A stretch of 64,000 nucleotides of DNA from Trema orientale (GCA_002914845.1 JXTC01000005.1:673904-737903); one strand, 5' to 3'. Counted from the stretch's first letter, positions 10,194 through 21,492 are shown. Notes: a model not told the origin generated them from the sequence alone. Program-made: numbers and translations.

Positions 10194-11550
10194 GAATACC
10201 AAATACAAGACCTATTTAACTACAGCTTTTAGCATCCAAAACCAAAACAAACATCACATATCAAGAAGCACTCATGTATACATCATTCTCATATACCTAA
10301 TACAAATAATAATGACAACATCATGAAACTTACCTTTAAATTCCTAAAAAAGATAAGTATTTATGAGTCGTTTTGAAAAGCTTTTAGAAATAAATGATGT
10401 CGAAAGCTACGAGTATAAGAAAAGTATATTTTCGGTGGATTTGTTTTATGGACGAATTTTATATATAAGTGGTGAAGTCTTAAGAAGCTACCAGATTTAT
10501 TAAAGTCGGCATCTTTTTATTTATTTATTAATTATTATTATTATTATTATTATTAACGTAAATGAAATAACTTAGTTGATTTCCCTACACAAGTTGCATA
10601 TATATATATATTACTCAATAATTAAAATACATATAATTTTATACTAATATATGTCAAGAGATAAAAAAAAAGTAAATAAAAGTTTCGTTTAATATTACTT
10701 CTCCCAAAAAAATATTAAAAGAAATAGGATAATTTGAAAAGTTAAAACAAAATTTCACATATATTCCTTAGCTACCTAAATAGTTTCTAATATCATGAAA
10801 ATAATAATATTAGTCACCCTAATATAAATTAAATAATTCTAATGAATGGCAATATGTATCTGTGAGTTATCACAATTATTCTAAGACTCGAAAAATTCGT
10901 ACCAAGGAGCTTATCTTGAGCATTTTACTGCAAAATTATTAAAAGAATAACATTTAACAAAAATAATAAATATTAAAATAAGTACTCAAAATTATACGCT
11001 CATAAATACATTTATATATAAAAGAGAATATTATGCAGTCACGTTATATTGGCTCTTTAATTATACGAGGAACTGGGTGTCATTTGGAAATGCGAGACAT
11101 CACAACGCCTACAGGCAGTATCAGGAAGCTGGGTACCTCTGCTACAGAGGTATTACAGGGCCCTAATGGGAGGATGAGAGCTCACTTATTTATCTGTTGA
11201 TGTATGATATATACAATGATGTGGTTTTAGTTTTGGTTTTGAATATGTGATTATTCTGGATGCCAATGATTTATAAACTTGATTTATAAATAAATTTAAC
11301 GGTACTAACCATGCAGGTTTGAGAAATTGCATCTATCCAAAAGGTAATTGAATTTCTACTGAACATGTGAATGCTCATCCCTTACTTTTCTCCTCTCAGG
11401 TAGTGCTCGGTGTAATTTTAGAGACTCGGAAGCAGTATAGTGAGGAGCTAGTTACCTCGTTGGAAATTAGTAACTATGTAAAATAACTTTGCTATTTAAC
11501 TTGGCTTGTGTTAAATACTTAAGAGCTCGTTTCACAGACTCGATCGTACA
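10194..11550. other. AT-rich intergenic DNA with a possible retroelement trace
   Basis: No gene. 11085-11460 is less AT-rich (cctctgctacagaggtatta, ctcctctcaggtagtgctcg) and may be a decayed retroelement piece, but nothing decisive is visible. Confidence 0.3.
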
Positions 11551-11700
11551 ACAATAATATAGAAATAAGGCATGTAGTATACATTTTTTTATTGAATATT
11601 TGTACAAATAGTGGTGACAAATAAGACGTAAAGATGAAGTGAACTATGAACGTAAGTCTAAAATAGTTCTGGTCTTTTGGACATGTCTCTTAAGAGTGCT
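11550..11700. repeat. Remnant of the GNAT/EF-hand upstream block
   Basis: tagaaataaggcatgtagta and gtaagtctaaaatagttctg match the sequence upstream of the edge GNAT gene (positions 266-290 and 350-390). There is no gene attached. Confidence 0.4.
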
Positions 11701-11837
11701 CATTAATTGAAATCTAAACATATTTTAGCTGTAGTATTTCTAAGTTAATTATAAATCCGTTTTGAGAAATTTCTATCTAATCCAATATGAAAGTATAAAA
11801 ACTTATCTAATCCTAGATCGGTTGTTGTAAGGGAAAA

Positions 11838-12300
11838 TGATACTCTATAAGACATTTCAAAAAATAATACCAAAAATTACGACATTCCCAAAATAATTAT
11901 TTTTCCGTATGACATTCAGTAGCATTTTTCTAAATATATTGGTTACTGGAAGCAGAGAAATCAATTTAGTTACTGGAAATCAAGAAACCAATTTAGTTGC
12001 TAGAAATCAATTTAGTTTCTTGTAACCAATAACTAGATCCTAAAAATCCAATTTGATCACCAGAAACTAGAAAATCAAGATTATTGGAAATTAAAGAAAA
12101 ATGTTACTTGAAACTAATTTGGTTTGTTAGAAACCGAAAACTAATTTGGTTACTAAAAACTGAGAAAGCAATTTTGTTATTTGAAACCATTTTAGTATCT
12201 TATAACCAAAATATTTAGAAAAATAACGTCGTACAAAAAAATAATTATCTTGGAAAGGTCGTATTTTTGGTATTATTTTTGAAAACTTAGGTATAAGTGT
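11838..12300. mobile_element. Foldback element F1 with about 100-bp inverted arms
   Basis: The left arm from about 11855 (ttcaaaaaataataccaaaaa...taattatttttccgta...tttttctaaatatattggtta) is the reverse complement, with some mismatches, of the right arm ending near 12290. The centre is a degenerate array of a motif like ggttactggaaaccaattta on both strands. Ends and target duplication not settled; no coding capacity. Confidence 0.5.
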
Positions 12301-12489
12301 GTAAATTAATTAAAGGACTTTTTGGGCTTTTAATAGTAGGTTTTAGACTGAAAATATATACATTGTAATGGGCCTCCTGCCCAAAAGTATGACAATTTTC
12401 AAAGGAAAATTGGGTCTTTTAAGACATTTTTAGAAAACAATTTGAAAAATACGATGGCCTGTGTTTTTTTAGGTCCGGAATAGGTTTTA

Positions 12490-12690
12490 TTAGACAAAGA
12501 TGCTATTTTAAAGAAATATTTAGAAAAATACTATTTTTTAAAATAGTAACTAGTAATCAGTAACAAATTGGTAATTAGTAACTAAAGGTATTTATAACCA
12601 ATAAATAATTTTCAGAGACTAGTAACTAGTAACCATTTTAAAAATAGTATTTTTTTAAATCATTTTTAAAAAGTGATATTTTTTAATAAA
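12490..12690. mobile_element. Foldback element F2 with gtaactagtaacc repeats
   Basis: Arms near 12500-12545 (aagaaatatttagaaaaatac) and 12630-12690 face each other, enclosing several copies of agtaactagtaa and its variants. It resembles F1 in design but is shorter. Confidence 0.35.
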
Positions 12691-12879
12691 AACCGTATGA
12701 AAATTGAAAAAAAAAAAAAAAAAGAACATGACCTCCGTATTTTTGTAATTCTTTTTTGTTTTCATAGTTAAAAGTGTTAGAAACCTATTTTCAAAAGAAT
12801 AATAAAAAATGAAACATAAAAAGGCTTCTTACAAAATTCCAGACCCAAAATACCAAAAATTGAAAAATCTCGGATGGAC

Positions 12880-13170
12880 CGAACTTTTTGAAAAATACCA
12901 GATTGATTTAGAAAAATATCACTTTAAAAGATTTTTTAGACAAATAACATTTTTAATAAATATTTAGAAAACTATTTTTTTTTCGATATTGGTATTTTTC
13001 AGTAGTACTCGAAGTAACCAGTTGGGTTATTTGGGACAATCGATCTAGTTACTTAAAATAATTGGTCAAGTTACCTCAGATAACTTGACCGATGAACTCA
13101 AGTATCTTATCAATTAATAAAAAGTGGTATTTCTTTAAATATCTTTAAAAATGTATTTTTCTAATTAAGA
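12880..13170. mobile_element. Foldback element F3
   Basis: The arms (aaaaataccagattgatttagaaaaatatcac and, at 13110-13170, the inverse-like aaaaagtggtatttctttaaa) enclose degenerate agttacct/ggttattt repeats such as gtcaagttacctcagataac. It is the third element of this design in 1.4 kb. Confidence 0.35.
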
Positions 13171-13210
13171 TTAAGGATTTTTCAAACAATTTCAAAATTC
13201 GAGATGTTTT

Positions 13211-13800
13211 AATTCTTTTGAAAAATTACTGGAAAAAAAATCAAAGTTCCTCAAAATAAAACTAGACAAATTATGCTAAACATTTTTTGAAAATAGAAGA
13301 GAAACTAAATCCAAAATATAACTAATTATTAATGCATCCTGCGCTTCTAAGATTCATATTCATCAATCAACCATCAGCGTCCGATGCAAAATAAGAGTAT
13401 AATTGCAACCGAGCAAGAAAATGAATGTGATTACGTTGTTTTGAATAAAACGAAGTATCAAAGCTTCCACAAACCCTTAGCCCCTAATCTGTAAATGACA
13501 AAACAAAGAATTGGACCAACAAATTACAAGTTGCAAAACTAATCAAAAAACAAAAACTTGTATGGTATATATGACCAGCTATTTATGGTGTTTTCTAACA
13601 TGTGTTAGCATTATTTATTTCTGCATTTGTACGTTCAACATCACATGGTATAATTTGGCAGAAAATCACATTTCCCATTTCTCGTCTTCTGAACTTGAGT
13701 AATCAATTAGAAACAAACAAGACTTAAATCTGATTATGAAGCCTTGCTTAGATTTATACAAAAGACTAATAAAAAGAAAAGCAAAGAAACAATCCCAAAT
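13211..13800. other. Intergenic DNA
   Basis: Nothing recognised. The short open frames here have no domain resemblance. Confidence 0.4.
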
Positions 13801-13870
13801 CACGGATAAGCTGAAGCAGTTCCACGTACTTCTTCCATTGATATTAATGATCTTTATCTCAAATCTCAAC
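13801..13870 (-). pseudogene. EF-hand gene 5' fragment
   Basis: From the ATG at 13838-13836 the minus strand reads MEEVRGTASAYP then a stop; the intact gene starts MEEIRETALAYY. A few upstream bases also match (ccattgatattaatgatct on the plus strand). The likeness ends after about 40 coding bases. Confidence 0.45.
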
Positions 13871-15230
13871 TTGATTGTGATACCTAGTAGTCTTTTACTT
13901 TTGTGTTGTATATATATAGTAGAGACTAGGCGAATCAGAGACGTCGATCATCAAAGAGATTTTAATTTATATGGGCCACTACAAGTTCTAGTTGTTGTTA
14001 GAGTACCACATGTGTAACATCAAATATGCTCTACTCTTTTCAATGTGCAATTTGGATGCCATGGCACCACTAAAATGGTTTGGCGTTTACAAATTAACCA
14101 AAACAAGTAACTGATCCTCCGATATAAGATATAATGTAAGGTTTCAGGGTCATGACATTGAATTAATCTCTCTCTTTTTGGTGGGTGGTACATTCATATT
14201 ACAGAGCAACAATTCTCTTAAGGCGACTGGACTTTGACTATTGAGTAGTGCAACTTGATATATATCTCTTTGATTTATTGCGGTAGGTTTGGTAAAAGAA
14301 CAATATATGATCATCAATGCACACCATGCATGTGGGTTTATTTTTATTTGTTTTGACTTTTTTTCAGAAGCATATTTTTGGAAGTGATTTATTTAGAAAC
14401 ATTTTGAATGGGCAATTCTGTCGATTCTATTTCAAAAATGACAACGAAACAAGCTATATTTTAGGGTCAACTTATCAACTGACGAGAGAAAAACAAGCTC
14501 AACATTCTCATTTGGGGAATTTACATCTAAGGAGTCTACTAAATTTCTCATGATGAAAAATGAGACTCATTCATAAATATTTTTAAAACTAACTCTCGTT
14601 GTCATATCACGTATCTAAAATTACTTAGATATCATATACCCTAACAAACCCTAAAATATATTCTGCTCTAAATTATCCCAAATTATTTTTGCCATCACTA
14701 CCACCACCTGTAGTACCCCGCCACCATCATCGGTCACGATTTCGATCCAGGCGGTGCCTCCACTAGACTAGGGTAGAAAATTTTGACTGTGGTATAGTCA
14801 AACTTGTACTGCCACCTCTCCTGACTGTTTTGATCAATTTTCGACTGGCGGCTGGAAAGTTTCAACCCTAGTCGAAAATTTTCACCTAGTGACTCCCAGT
14901 CGAAAATTTTCAATCGGTGTTCAATTGTAGTCAAGCCACTGTTCAACTATAGTTGAACAATCTCCATCATAGTCAAACATGGTCGTTTGTCTTCCCAACA
15001 CCACTTCTTTCATTTTTGACTTTTTTGAATTAGTCGAAACTTTTTTATTAGGGTCGAGTTTGGGTTAATTTTAGAATTCTAAAATTTTCATTAAATGAAA
15101 CTCCTAGTTTTGTAAATAGTTTATAGGTTGTCCCTTTTTCTATCACATGCTTTAAAAGATGGTCAAAATTAATATTGTCCCTTCTTTTTTAGCGCTTGGA
15201 TGCTACTTAATTTTTTTATAATTAGTAGTT
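13871..15230. other. Intergenic DNA with short diverged repeats
   Basis: No gene. 14770-15010 has several copies in both orientations of a gtcgaaaattttca motif, suggesting an old short-repeat element. Confidence 0.3.
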
Positions 15231-15234
15231 ATTA

Positions 15235-16525
15235 GGAATATGGCCTAGAAAGCAGTTTCTTTGTTAGGTATTTTAAACAATATTTATTAGATTTAAATTT
15301 TATCTATTTATTGTTAATAAATTCTATATTATGTCCCAATTATATACATGTGATGGTTATATTTTCTATTATGCAAACTCTAAAAATTTCCATGGCTAAT
15401 AATAAGTAATAAAGAATTGTTCGTGTGAAGTATTCACATGTAGGAGACTAAATTCATTATTTTATTTTGTCTAAATAAAAAATTCATAATCTGCAAATAA
15501 AGATGAAATACTTTATTTTACCATAGAATGTAGTGTTGTCTATTTCAACTAGATTGATGAAGTCTCTAATCATCAAAGTATCTGACTTCGGATAGAAACA
15601 CTAGTGCGTTATAAGAAAGTTATAAGTGCATTGAACTGAACCAAGTGAAAATAGAATTTGAGGTTAAGTATTGTAACTCAATATTCTATCTATCACGAAT
15701 CTAGTATTATTGCAAGATTACCTTAATCCTAGTGATTGCCAGACTTGCTTTCATGAGTTTTATCTTTTTAACTTACTAAAGGACTAGTTCTGATTATATA
15801 GTTCGAACTCTGGTATCTCGGAAGATGAGGTTTATAAATTAACGAGAACGCCGTGCATATAATGTCACTTTGAAGTTTTTCAAGTATTTGGATAATAAAA
15901 ACCAGGCACTAGGTATTCTCTTTATAAATTTGACTGTGTTTGTATAGGCAGTTATAAACACTGTAGTCAATTATTATCCATTAGATGAAAAATAGCAGCT
16001 CAAAAGTAAATATGTACTAGAGGGGTGATACGGTAATTTCACCTCACTAGTACAACATCGTATCGGGGGTATATCTGCAGGTTTAGTATATGTTAAATGA
16101 ATCAAGTTAGTTAAAATATTAATTAGCTTCACAGAAAATATGACATTTAGTCTAAAAGTGCAATATTGGGCCTATAATGAAGTGTCCCAATATTAATGGA
16201 CAAGGCCCAATCATAATTAAGAGTTAATTATGATTATCGGTGGTTGGCCTTTGGAGCTTAGATTATTTGGATCTATAAGGTCATCTGTCTAGCTCACACA
16301 TAGCTCAATAATTAATTGAATGGTCAATTGAGCCTAATAGGATTTTTATCTCTCTAATACTTAAGAAAAAAGTTCTCATACGCCTCTAGACAGCAGCCAT
16401 ACGCCTACTATAGTCATAGAGATACATGGGAGAACTGTCTTAATAATAATCGTGTGACTCAGAATTGCAGATAAGTATTGCCTAAGTTATAAGAATGAGT
16501 AATGCTACGAGGTATATAGTGTCTT
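15235..16525. repeat. Possible LTR-retroelement remnant, fossil
   Basis: The stretch starts attaggaatatggcctagaa and runs through low-complexity, stop-rich DNA with features common in long LTRs (gggcctataatgaagtgtcc). No domain, defined ends or target duplication were found. Broken if real. Confidence 0.28.
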
Positions 16526-16677
16526 ACTTACTCTACATGACGTGTTCGAATTTGTAATGTCACCGGTCGAAATCATCTTTTTATTCTTTTTATTCTTACT
16601 TGGAACATACCAAAAGCATCTTTTTACTCTTTTTTAATTAAAATTAATCTAAGAAATTGCAAATTAGCATGAGGGAT

Positions 16678-17596
16678 TGATAACTCTATGAAAATAGAGT
16701 TATTTATGTTCTTTTTCTTAAATATTTTGTGTGTTTTTGTGTAATTTTAGTTTAATTTAGGTTATTTATAGTTAATTTGATTTTTAGTATTTAGATATGA
16801 TTTTTATTTAATTTTATTAGATTTCTTTTAATTAGTTTATGATAATTTAATTCGGATTGTATTTAAAATTTGATTTAATTTGAATTTAATTTAGATTTTG
16901 TTTTGATTTTGATTAAAGGAAAAAAAAAAATTCGAAAAAGTGGAATCAGATGCGCGAGTAGGAAAAAAGGCTTCACTCGCGATCTCGGCCGTCCGATCAA
17001 GGCTCTGGCAACTAGNNNNNNNNNNNNNNNNNNNNNNNNNNNNNNNNNNNNNNNNNNNNNNNNNNNNNNNNNNNNNNNNNNNNNNNNNNNNNNNNNNNNN
17101 NNNNNNNNNNNNNNNNNNNNNNNNNNNNNNNNNNNNNNNNNNNNNNTATTTGTTTTATTAGTTTATCTTTTACTGCAGTATTGTCTCTGTGATATATTGT
17201 CGATCTTAGAAAACTAATAAGATAGATTATTTTGGTTTTAATTGGAAGAATTTTTCATATTGAATAATTTAGATTAATATTTGTTCTTAATTGCTATATT
17301 TTCCGGTTATGTGTTTGGGATGTGAAACATATAATTGAGTGATAAATAGGAATCAAAGTTGGTAACAGTTAAGCAAGCAATTAAGTGAATCTTGAAGCCT
17401 TGTCTTCTCATATTGGTATTTTCATTTATTATTTTGCTATTATTTCAATTTCTTGCTCAGTTTATTTTTATTTTCAATTTTTCTTTCTATTTTTCGTTAC
17501 CTTTTATTGTTGATTTACTTCTCTGTGGGATCGACACCTTAATCTATACTGCGATAGCCTACTGCGATAGCCGCTAGTATATTTTGAGCGTAGACA
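16678..17596. mobile_element. Solo LTR (probably Ty3/gypsy), fossil, with a sequence gap inside
   Basis: Starts TGATAACTCTATG and ends GAGCGTAGACA, i.e. TG...CA ends. It is flanked by a perfect 5-bp target duplication gggat (16673-16677 and 17597-17601). The 3' part has the gtgggatcgacacc motif typical of many plant gypsy LTRs. There is no internal region, so it probably arose by LTR-LTR recombination. About 919 bp, including 131 unknown bases. Confidence 0.7.
17016..17146. other. Assembly gap (131 N)
   Basis: A run of N inside the solo LTR. Apparent open frames across it are not real evidence of coding. Confidence 0.99.
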
Positions 17597-17760
17597 GGGA
17601 TGAACCCAACTACTCCATTGTTGGACCAGATTATTCTTTATCAAATTGCAATATTTTAATTTGACATATAGACAAACACACATTTATTTAAAAGCCTAGG
17701 CTTTTCCAAGTTGAAATTGAAGACCATCTCAAACTCAAAGCCTCCAATTCAATTCAATCC

Positions 17761-18276
17761 ATGGATCCCTCAAGAATTTCCCTTCGTCCATTAAAGCTCT
17801 CAGATGTTGATGACTTCCTGAAATGGGCCAGTGATGATTGAGTAACGCGCTACCTTATGTTCTACACCATAACATCCAGGGAAGAAGCCATATCATACCT
17901 TGAGAAGGATGTCATGCCCCATCCATGGCATCAGGCTATATGTTTAGACGACCGTGCGATCGGCTACATCTTGGTCAAGCCGGAATCTGGCAAAGACAAA
18001 TGCAGGGCGAGGGTTAGCTATGCTGTGGGAGTAGACTACTGGGGCCAAGGAATAGTTACTAGGACTCTAAAGGTGGCCATCTCTTTGGTGTTCAAAGAGT
18101 TCCCTGATCTAATAAGGCTTGAGGCTTTGGTTGAGTTTGAGAATGGTGCTTCCCAAAGGGTACTAGAAAAGGTTGGTTTCCTAAAAGAAGGGTTGTTGAG
18201 GAAGTATGGCTTCAATAAAGGTGAAATCAAAGATGTCTATATCTATAGCTTCTTGTCAACTGACAAGATTATTTGA
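17761..18276 (+). pseudogene. GNAT-family acetyltransferase, copy 3, with one premature stop
   Basis: The frame from ATG 17761 (MDPSRISLRPLKLSDVDD) to the stop at 18276 aligns end to end with copies 2 and 4 (171 codons). Its only visible defect is TGA at 17839-17841, where the others encode Arg (DDR-VTRY). The rest stays open, including GVDYWGQGIVT and ENGASQRVLEKVGF, and an internal ATG at 17857 could start a 139-residue protein lacking the N-terminal strand. Either a very young pseudogene or a sequencing or allelic difference. The unit also carries the RPS17 pseudogene. Confidence 0.85.
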
Positions 18277-18610
18277 TTCATGTATGGTTTGAAGTATTGG
18301 TCTAGATTTAATCTAGCTTCTTCTGCTGAAAAGGAAAAATTTTGTATCTTTCTTTGTGTTGAATCTGGAAGTGTAGTTTGACTATTGATTTCAGCCAAAC
18401 AATAATGAAATTTCTAAACGATAAGTGGAATAGAGAAGAGCATCTGCAAATATCTATATGTTTGTATAGAGAAACAAGTACAAATTTCAAAGATAGTATT
18501 CCAATGATAACCACTCTCAAATGTCAAAAGGGGCAAAAACTACAAGGAGTTTCATTTTCATCTAAGATAAAAACTATCAAACATATGCTACCAAAACAAA
18601 GGCCTTAAAA

Positions 18611-18778
18611 AACCCTTCAGTACCACTTGTTGAAAACCTGAGCAGGAAAAACAGCTTGAGGCTCAACTTGAGTAAGGCCAGGAATGTCAGACATGCCAAG
18701 AGCAGAATTTATGTCAATGGTCTTCTATTGTCAGCCTTAATCTCATCAATCAGACTCATCACCAACAAAGTCCATTTT
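18611..18778 (-). pseudogene. 40S ribosomal protein S17 retropseudogene, C-terminal piece
   Basis: The minus strand carries the C-terminus of eukaryotic S17e: MDFV near 18775, then IDEIKAD and, in a shifted frame, NSALGMSDIPGLTQVEPQ... ending VFNKWY and a stop at 18619-18617. The functional protein ends ...LGMSDLPGVVQVEPQ. No introns are visible, so a retrocopy is likely. It converges with GNAT copy 3, exactly as the longer copy at 21107 does with copy 4. Confidence 0.85.
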
Positions 18779-19082
18779 AATTAGTAAATAGCATCATTCT
18801 GTCTGTCAACTATAATCTATACGTCACAAATGAAACCGAAAAAAACCAAAAACAAAATAAGCTTATTCAACTTTGTCTACTTGAGATAGAAAAACGTTTT
18901 GAACATTCTCAGGTGGCACATTGCCGCTACTTAATTTCTGTAGTAGTAATTATGAAAAAGAATTCTGCGTTCGTCTTTAGAAACTTTTTGCCAACTCCCC
19001 TGTCTTGACTCGAAGCATGCATGCTTGGAATTCAAGTACTCACTTCAGCTTAAAGTTTTTTTTTTCCCCACCAATATATTTT
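18779..19082. other. Spacer between duplication units
   Basis: No gene or repeat recognised. Confidence 0.4.
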
Positions 19083-19380
19083 TTGAAATTCTAGAACGTC
19101 CCAAAGGGTACTAGAAAAGGTTGAGCTCCTAAATGATTGTCTTTCAGGAAGTATTGGTTTCAGTAAAGGTGAAATCAAAGAATGTTTATCTATACTTTCG
19201 TTATCTTAAACTGAAAAGATTATGTGATTCATATATGGTTTTAGCTATAAGAGTAAGGAACATTTGGGTAAAGATGGTTGATTACTGGTTTGAGCAAAAA
19301 AACTAAAGAAATATCTCTAGCATAATCCAATGTTAACCACTCTTAATTGTCAAAAACAAAAACTACCAGGAGTTTCAATT
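19083..19380 (+). pseudogene. GNAT 3' remnant D and its 3' flank (truncated unit)
   Basis: Begins cgtcccaaagggtactagaa (SQRVLE) and continues ggaagtattggtttcagtaa and aaggtgaaatcaaagaatg (KYWFSKGEIKE), with frame loss. The flank that follows (ttcatatatggttttag, ccactcttaattgtcaaaaa, aaaactaccaggagtttca) matches the 3' flank of copy 3 at 18480-18560. It is a third, 5'-truncated duplication unit. Confidence 0.78.
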
Positions 19381-20029
19381 TCGATGGTCATATGTAAAGT
19401 AAGGTAATCTAAACCAACCATACGTTGGTAAAGAGTTTCATCTAATTCCCAAAACAAACTCCAAAGACATAACAAAATGAGTACACAACATTTTTTATAA
19501 AGATGGATACCAATCCAATCAAAAATTGGCACAAGGATACTCTCAACAGCACAACCTACTAGACTTCATAAAAAGATGCAAATGAAAGGGTAATGTGTAT
19601 TTTCTCGGATTTGCATGTGAGTACTGCGTAATAAAACAAATTTTACTTGGAAATTAGAATTGCACGTGAGTACTGGCACTGCCTAGTAACAATCATTTTA
19701 AATGTGCGTACCAAAATTTTTTATGGAAGAAAAAAGGTGGAAGTGGTTACTAGAGACTAGAGTGGTATCTCTCTGATCATAGGAGTTTCTAATTTAGAAA
19801 TGTTCCTAGAAATGTTCACCGAGGAACTTTGAGGCAGGTCTTACCCTATCAAAAGCGCATCATTTCATTTTAGCCCACCATATGTAACTAGGGATAAAAA
19901 TTGTATTGAACGAGGTATCAGACACTCTACATCGGTTATTGGGTATAGAGCAATGTACGACTACATATCGCCAACCAACTCCATATATAGATTGTTTGAA
20001 GATAAAATTAATTTAGTCTTTACCAGCAA
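19381..20029. other. Intergenic DNA
   Basis: No gene recognised. Confidence 0.4.
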
Positions 20030-20110
20030 AAGAAAAGGAAAAGAAAGAGTACTAGATGTATGCATGTGGATACCACCGGTGCTTGTCGGACATAGTAAAG
20101 CATAAGTAAA
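20030..20110 (-). pseudogene. Possible EF-hand gene 3'-end fragment
   Basis: agtactagatgtatgcatgt then ataccaccggtgcttgtcgg and acatagtaaagcataa resembles the DNA at the EF-hand gene's 3' end (agtactagatatatattt, aatacctttggtgcttgtgt, ggacatgagaaaggcataa). Short and diverged. Confidence 0.35.
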
Positions 20111-20275
20111 AACAAAAACATAATAATCACTCCAACTAGTCCAGGATTAGACAAGATTCCAAAATATGCTAATATTAACTGACACAGTCCTTGATCATGT
20201 TTAGCACTTTTGATAGCCTACTCATCCAAATTGAGATTGAAGACCATTTTAAAACTTAGGCTTTCAATCCAGTCC

Positions 20276-20794
20276 ATGGATCCCTCAAGAATTTCCCTTC
20301 GTCCATTAAAGCTCTCAGATATTGATGACTTCCTGAAATGGGCCAGCGATGATAGAGTAACACGCTACCTTTGGACCATGAGCACCATAAAATCCAGGAA
20401 AGAAGCCTTGTCATACATTGAGAAGGATGTCATGCCCCATCCATGGCATCGGACTATATGTTTGGATGACCGTTCAATCGGCTATATCTCGGTCAAGCCG
20501 GAGCCTGGCGATGACAAATGCAGGGCGAAGATTAGCTATGCTGTGGGAGCAGACTACTGGGGCCAGGGAATAGTTGCAAGGACACTAAAGATGGCCATCT
20601 CTTTGGTGTTCAAAGACTTCCCTGATCTGGTAAGGCTTGAGGCTTTGGTTGAGTCTGAGAATGGTGCATCCCAAAGGGTACTAGAAAAGGTTGGGTTCCT
20701 AAAAGAAGGGTTGATGAGGAAGTATGGGTTCTCAAAAGGTGAGATCAAAGATGTCTTTCTCTATAGCTTCTTGTCAACCGATAAGATACTGTGA
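20276..20794 (+). CDS. GNAT-family N-acetyltransferase, copy 4 (172 aa, intact)
   Basis: Intronless RimJ-type GNAT. The frame is open from 20210, but the ATG at 20276 (MDPSRISLRPLKLSDIDD) matches the start of copy 3 and the upstream part matches its noncoding leader. Seen: KWASDDRVTRYLW near the N-terminus, DDKCRAKISYAVG, the acetyl-CoA loop WGQGI in GADYWGQGIVA, ENGASQRVLEKVGF, and the end FLSTDKIL. One residue longer than copy 2 because of a change around the TSKEE block (here TIKSRKEA). The family acetylates amines; the substrate is unknown. It is the closest relative of copy 3 and appears intact where that copy is interrupted. Confidence 0.93.
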   Translation: MDPSRISLRPLKLSDIDDFLKWASDDRVTRYLWTMSTIKSRKEALSYIEKDVMPHPWHRTICLDDRSIGYISVKPEPGDDKCRAKISYAVGADYWGQGIVARTLKMAISLVFKDFPDLVRLEALVESENGASQRVLEKVGFLKEGLMRKYGFSKGEIKDVFLYSFLSTDKIL

Positions 20795-21106
20795 TTCATG
20801 TATGATTTAAGGTATTGCTCTAGATTTTATCTTGCTTTGTTGAATAGGACAATTTTGTATATTTCTTTGTGCTGAATTTGGAAGTAGTACTCTGATAACT
20901 AGTACTGGTTTGAGCCATAAAACCCATAAACTAATTAAATTTCTAAAGCATGAATGACAAAGAGAAGAGCACCTATATATATAGAGAACCAAAAAAGCAA
21001 AAACTACAAGGGAGTATTAATTTCATCCAAGAAAAAACTATCAAAACTCAAATAACCAATTAAGCTATATAGTACCAAAACAAAAGCCTTACCAAAACTC
21101 CTTAGT

Positions 21107-21492
21107 AGTATACCTCTTCTTGAAGATCTGAGCAGGAATAGTCACAGCTTGAGGCTTAAGTTGAGTGAGGCCACAAGGCCAGAAGTGTCAAACATGCCAA
21201 GAGCAGCACAGCATGATTAATGGTCTCCCTAGTCCTCAACCTTAAGCTCATCAATATAATTGATTGCAAACTCACCAGGAACAAAGTCCGTACATACCCT
21301 TTTGAATTCATTTCATCAAGTGATCGTGGAAAAGCAGGCGATCTTGTTCCAGAGCCTTTTCACTGGGAAGGCTGAGATCTCTTGTAAGACCTTTTGGTTG
21401 GTGTAGAATTCAACAGTCATTTTCGATTAGTAATGCTCGATTATGTCGTGGCCGGAATTCTTCTTCACTGTCTTGGTTCGGACATGTCCTAT
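21107..21492 (-). pseudogene. 40S ribosomal protein S17 retropseudogene, nearly full length
   Basis: Minus strand, starting with ATA in place of the start ATG (21492-21490): GHVRTKTVKKNSGHDIIEHY, SKMTVEFYTNQKVLQEISAF, PVKRLWNKIACFST, then in other frames DFVPGEFAINYIDELKVED and LTQLKPQAVTIPAQIFKKRY. These follow cytosolic S17e (MGRVRTKTVKK..., ...NKIAGFSTHLMKR..., ...DFVPDESAI...). Stops, shifts and a lost start show it is dead, and it has no introns. The functional gene lies elsewhere. Confidence 0.9.

Larger units (their letters stand above)
17690..18778. repeat. Tandem duplication unit 1 (GNAT + RPS17 pseudogene piece)
   Basis: The unit matches 20205-21492 in order: 5' leader (ttga.attgaagaccat), GNAT gene, a roughly 330-base 3' flank (ttcatgtatg.ttta.ggtatt... 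aaatttctaaa... agagaagagca), and a minus-strand RPS17 pseudogene. A truncated middle unit lies at 19083-19380. Confidence 0.8.

Noticed and set aside
16903-17217. Open frames crossing the first N run
   Set aside because: They are open only because N cannot be read as a stop; the locus is a solo LTR.
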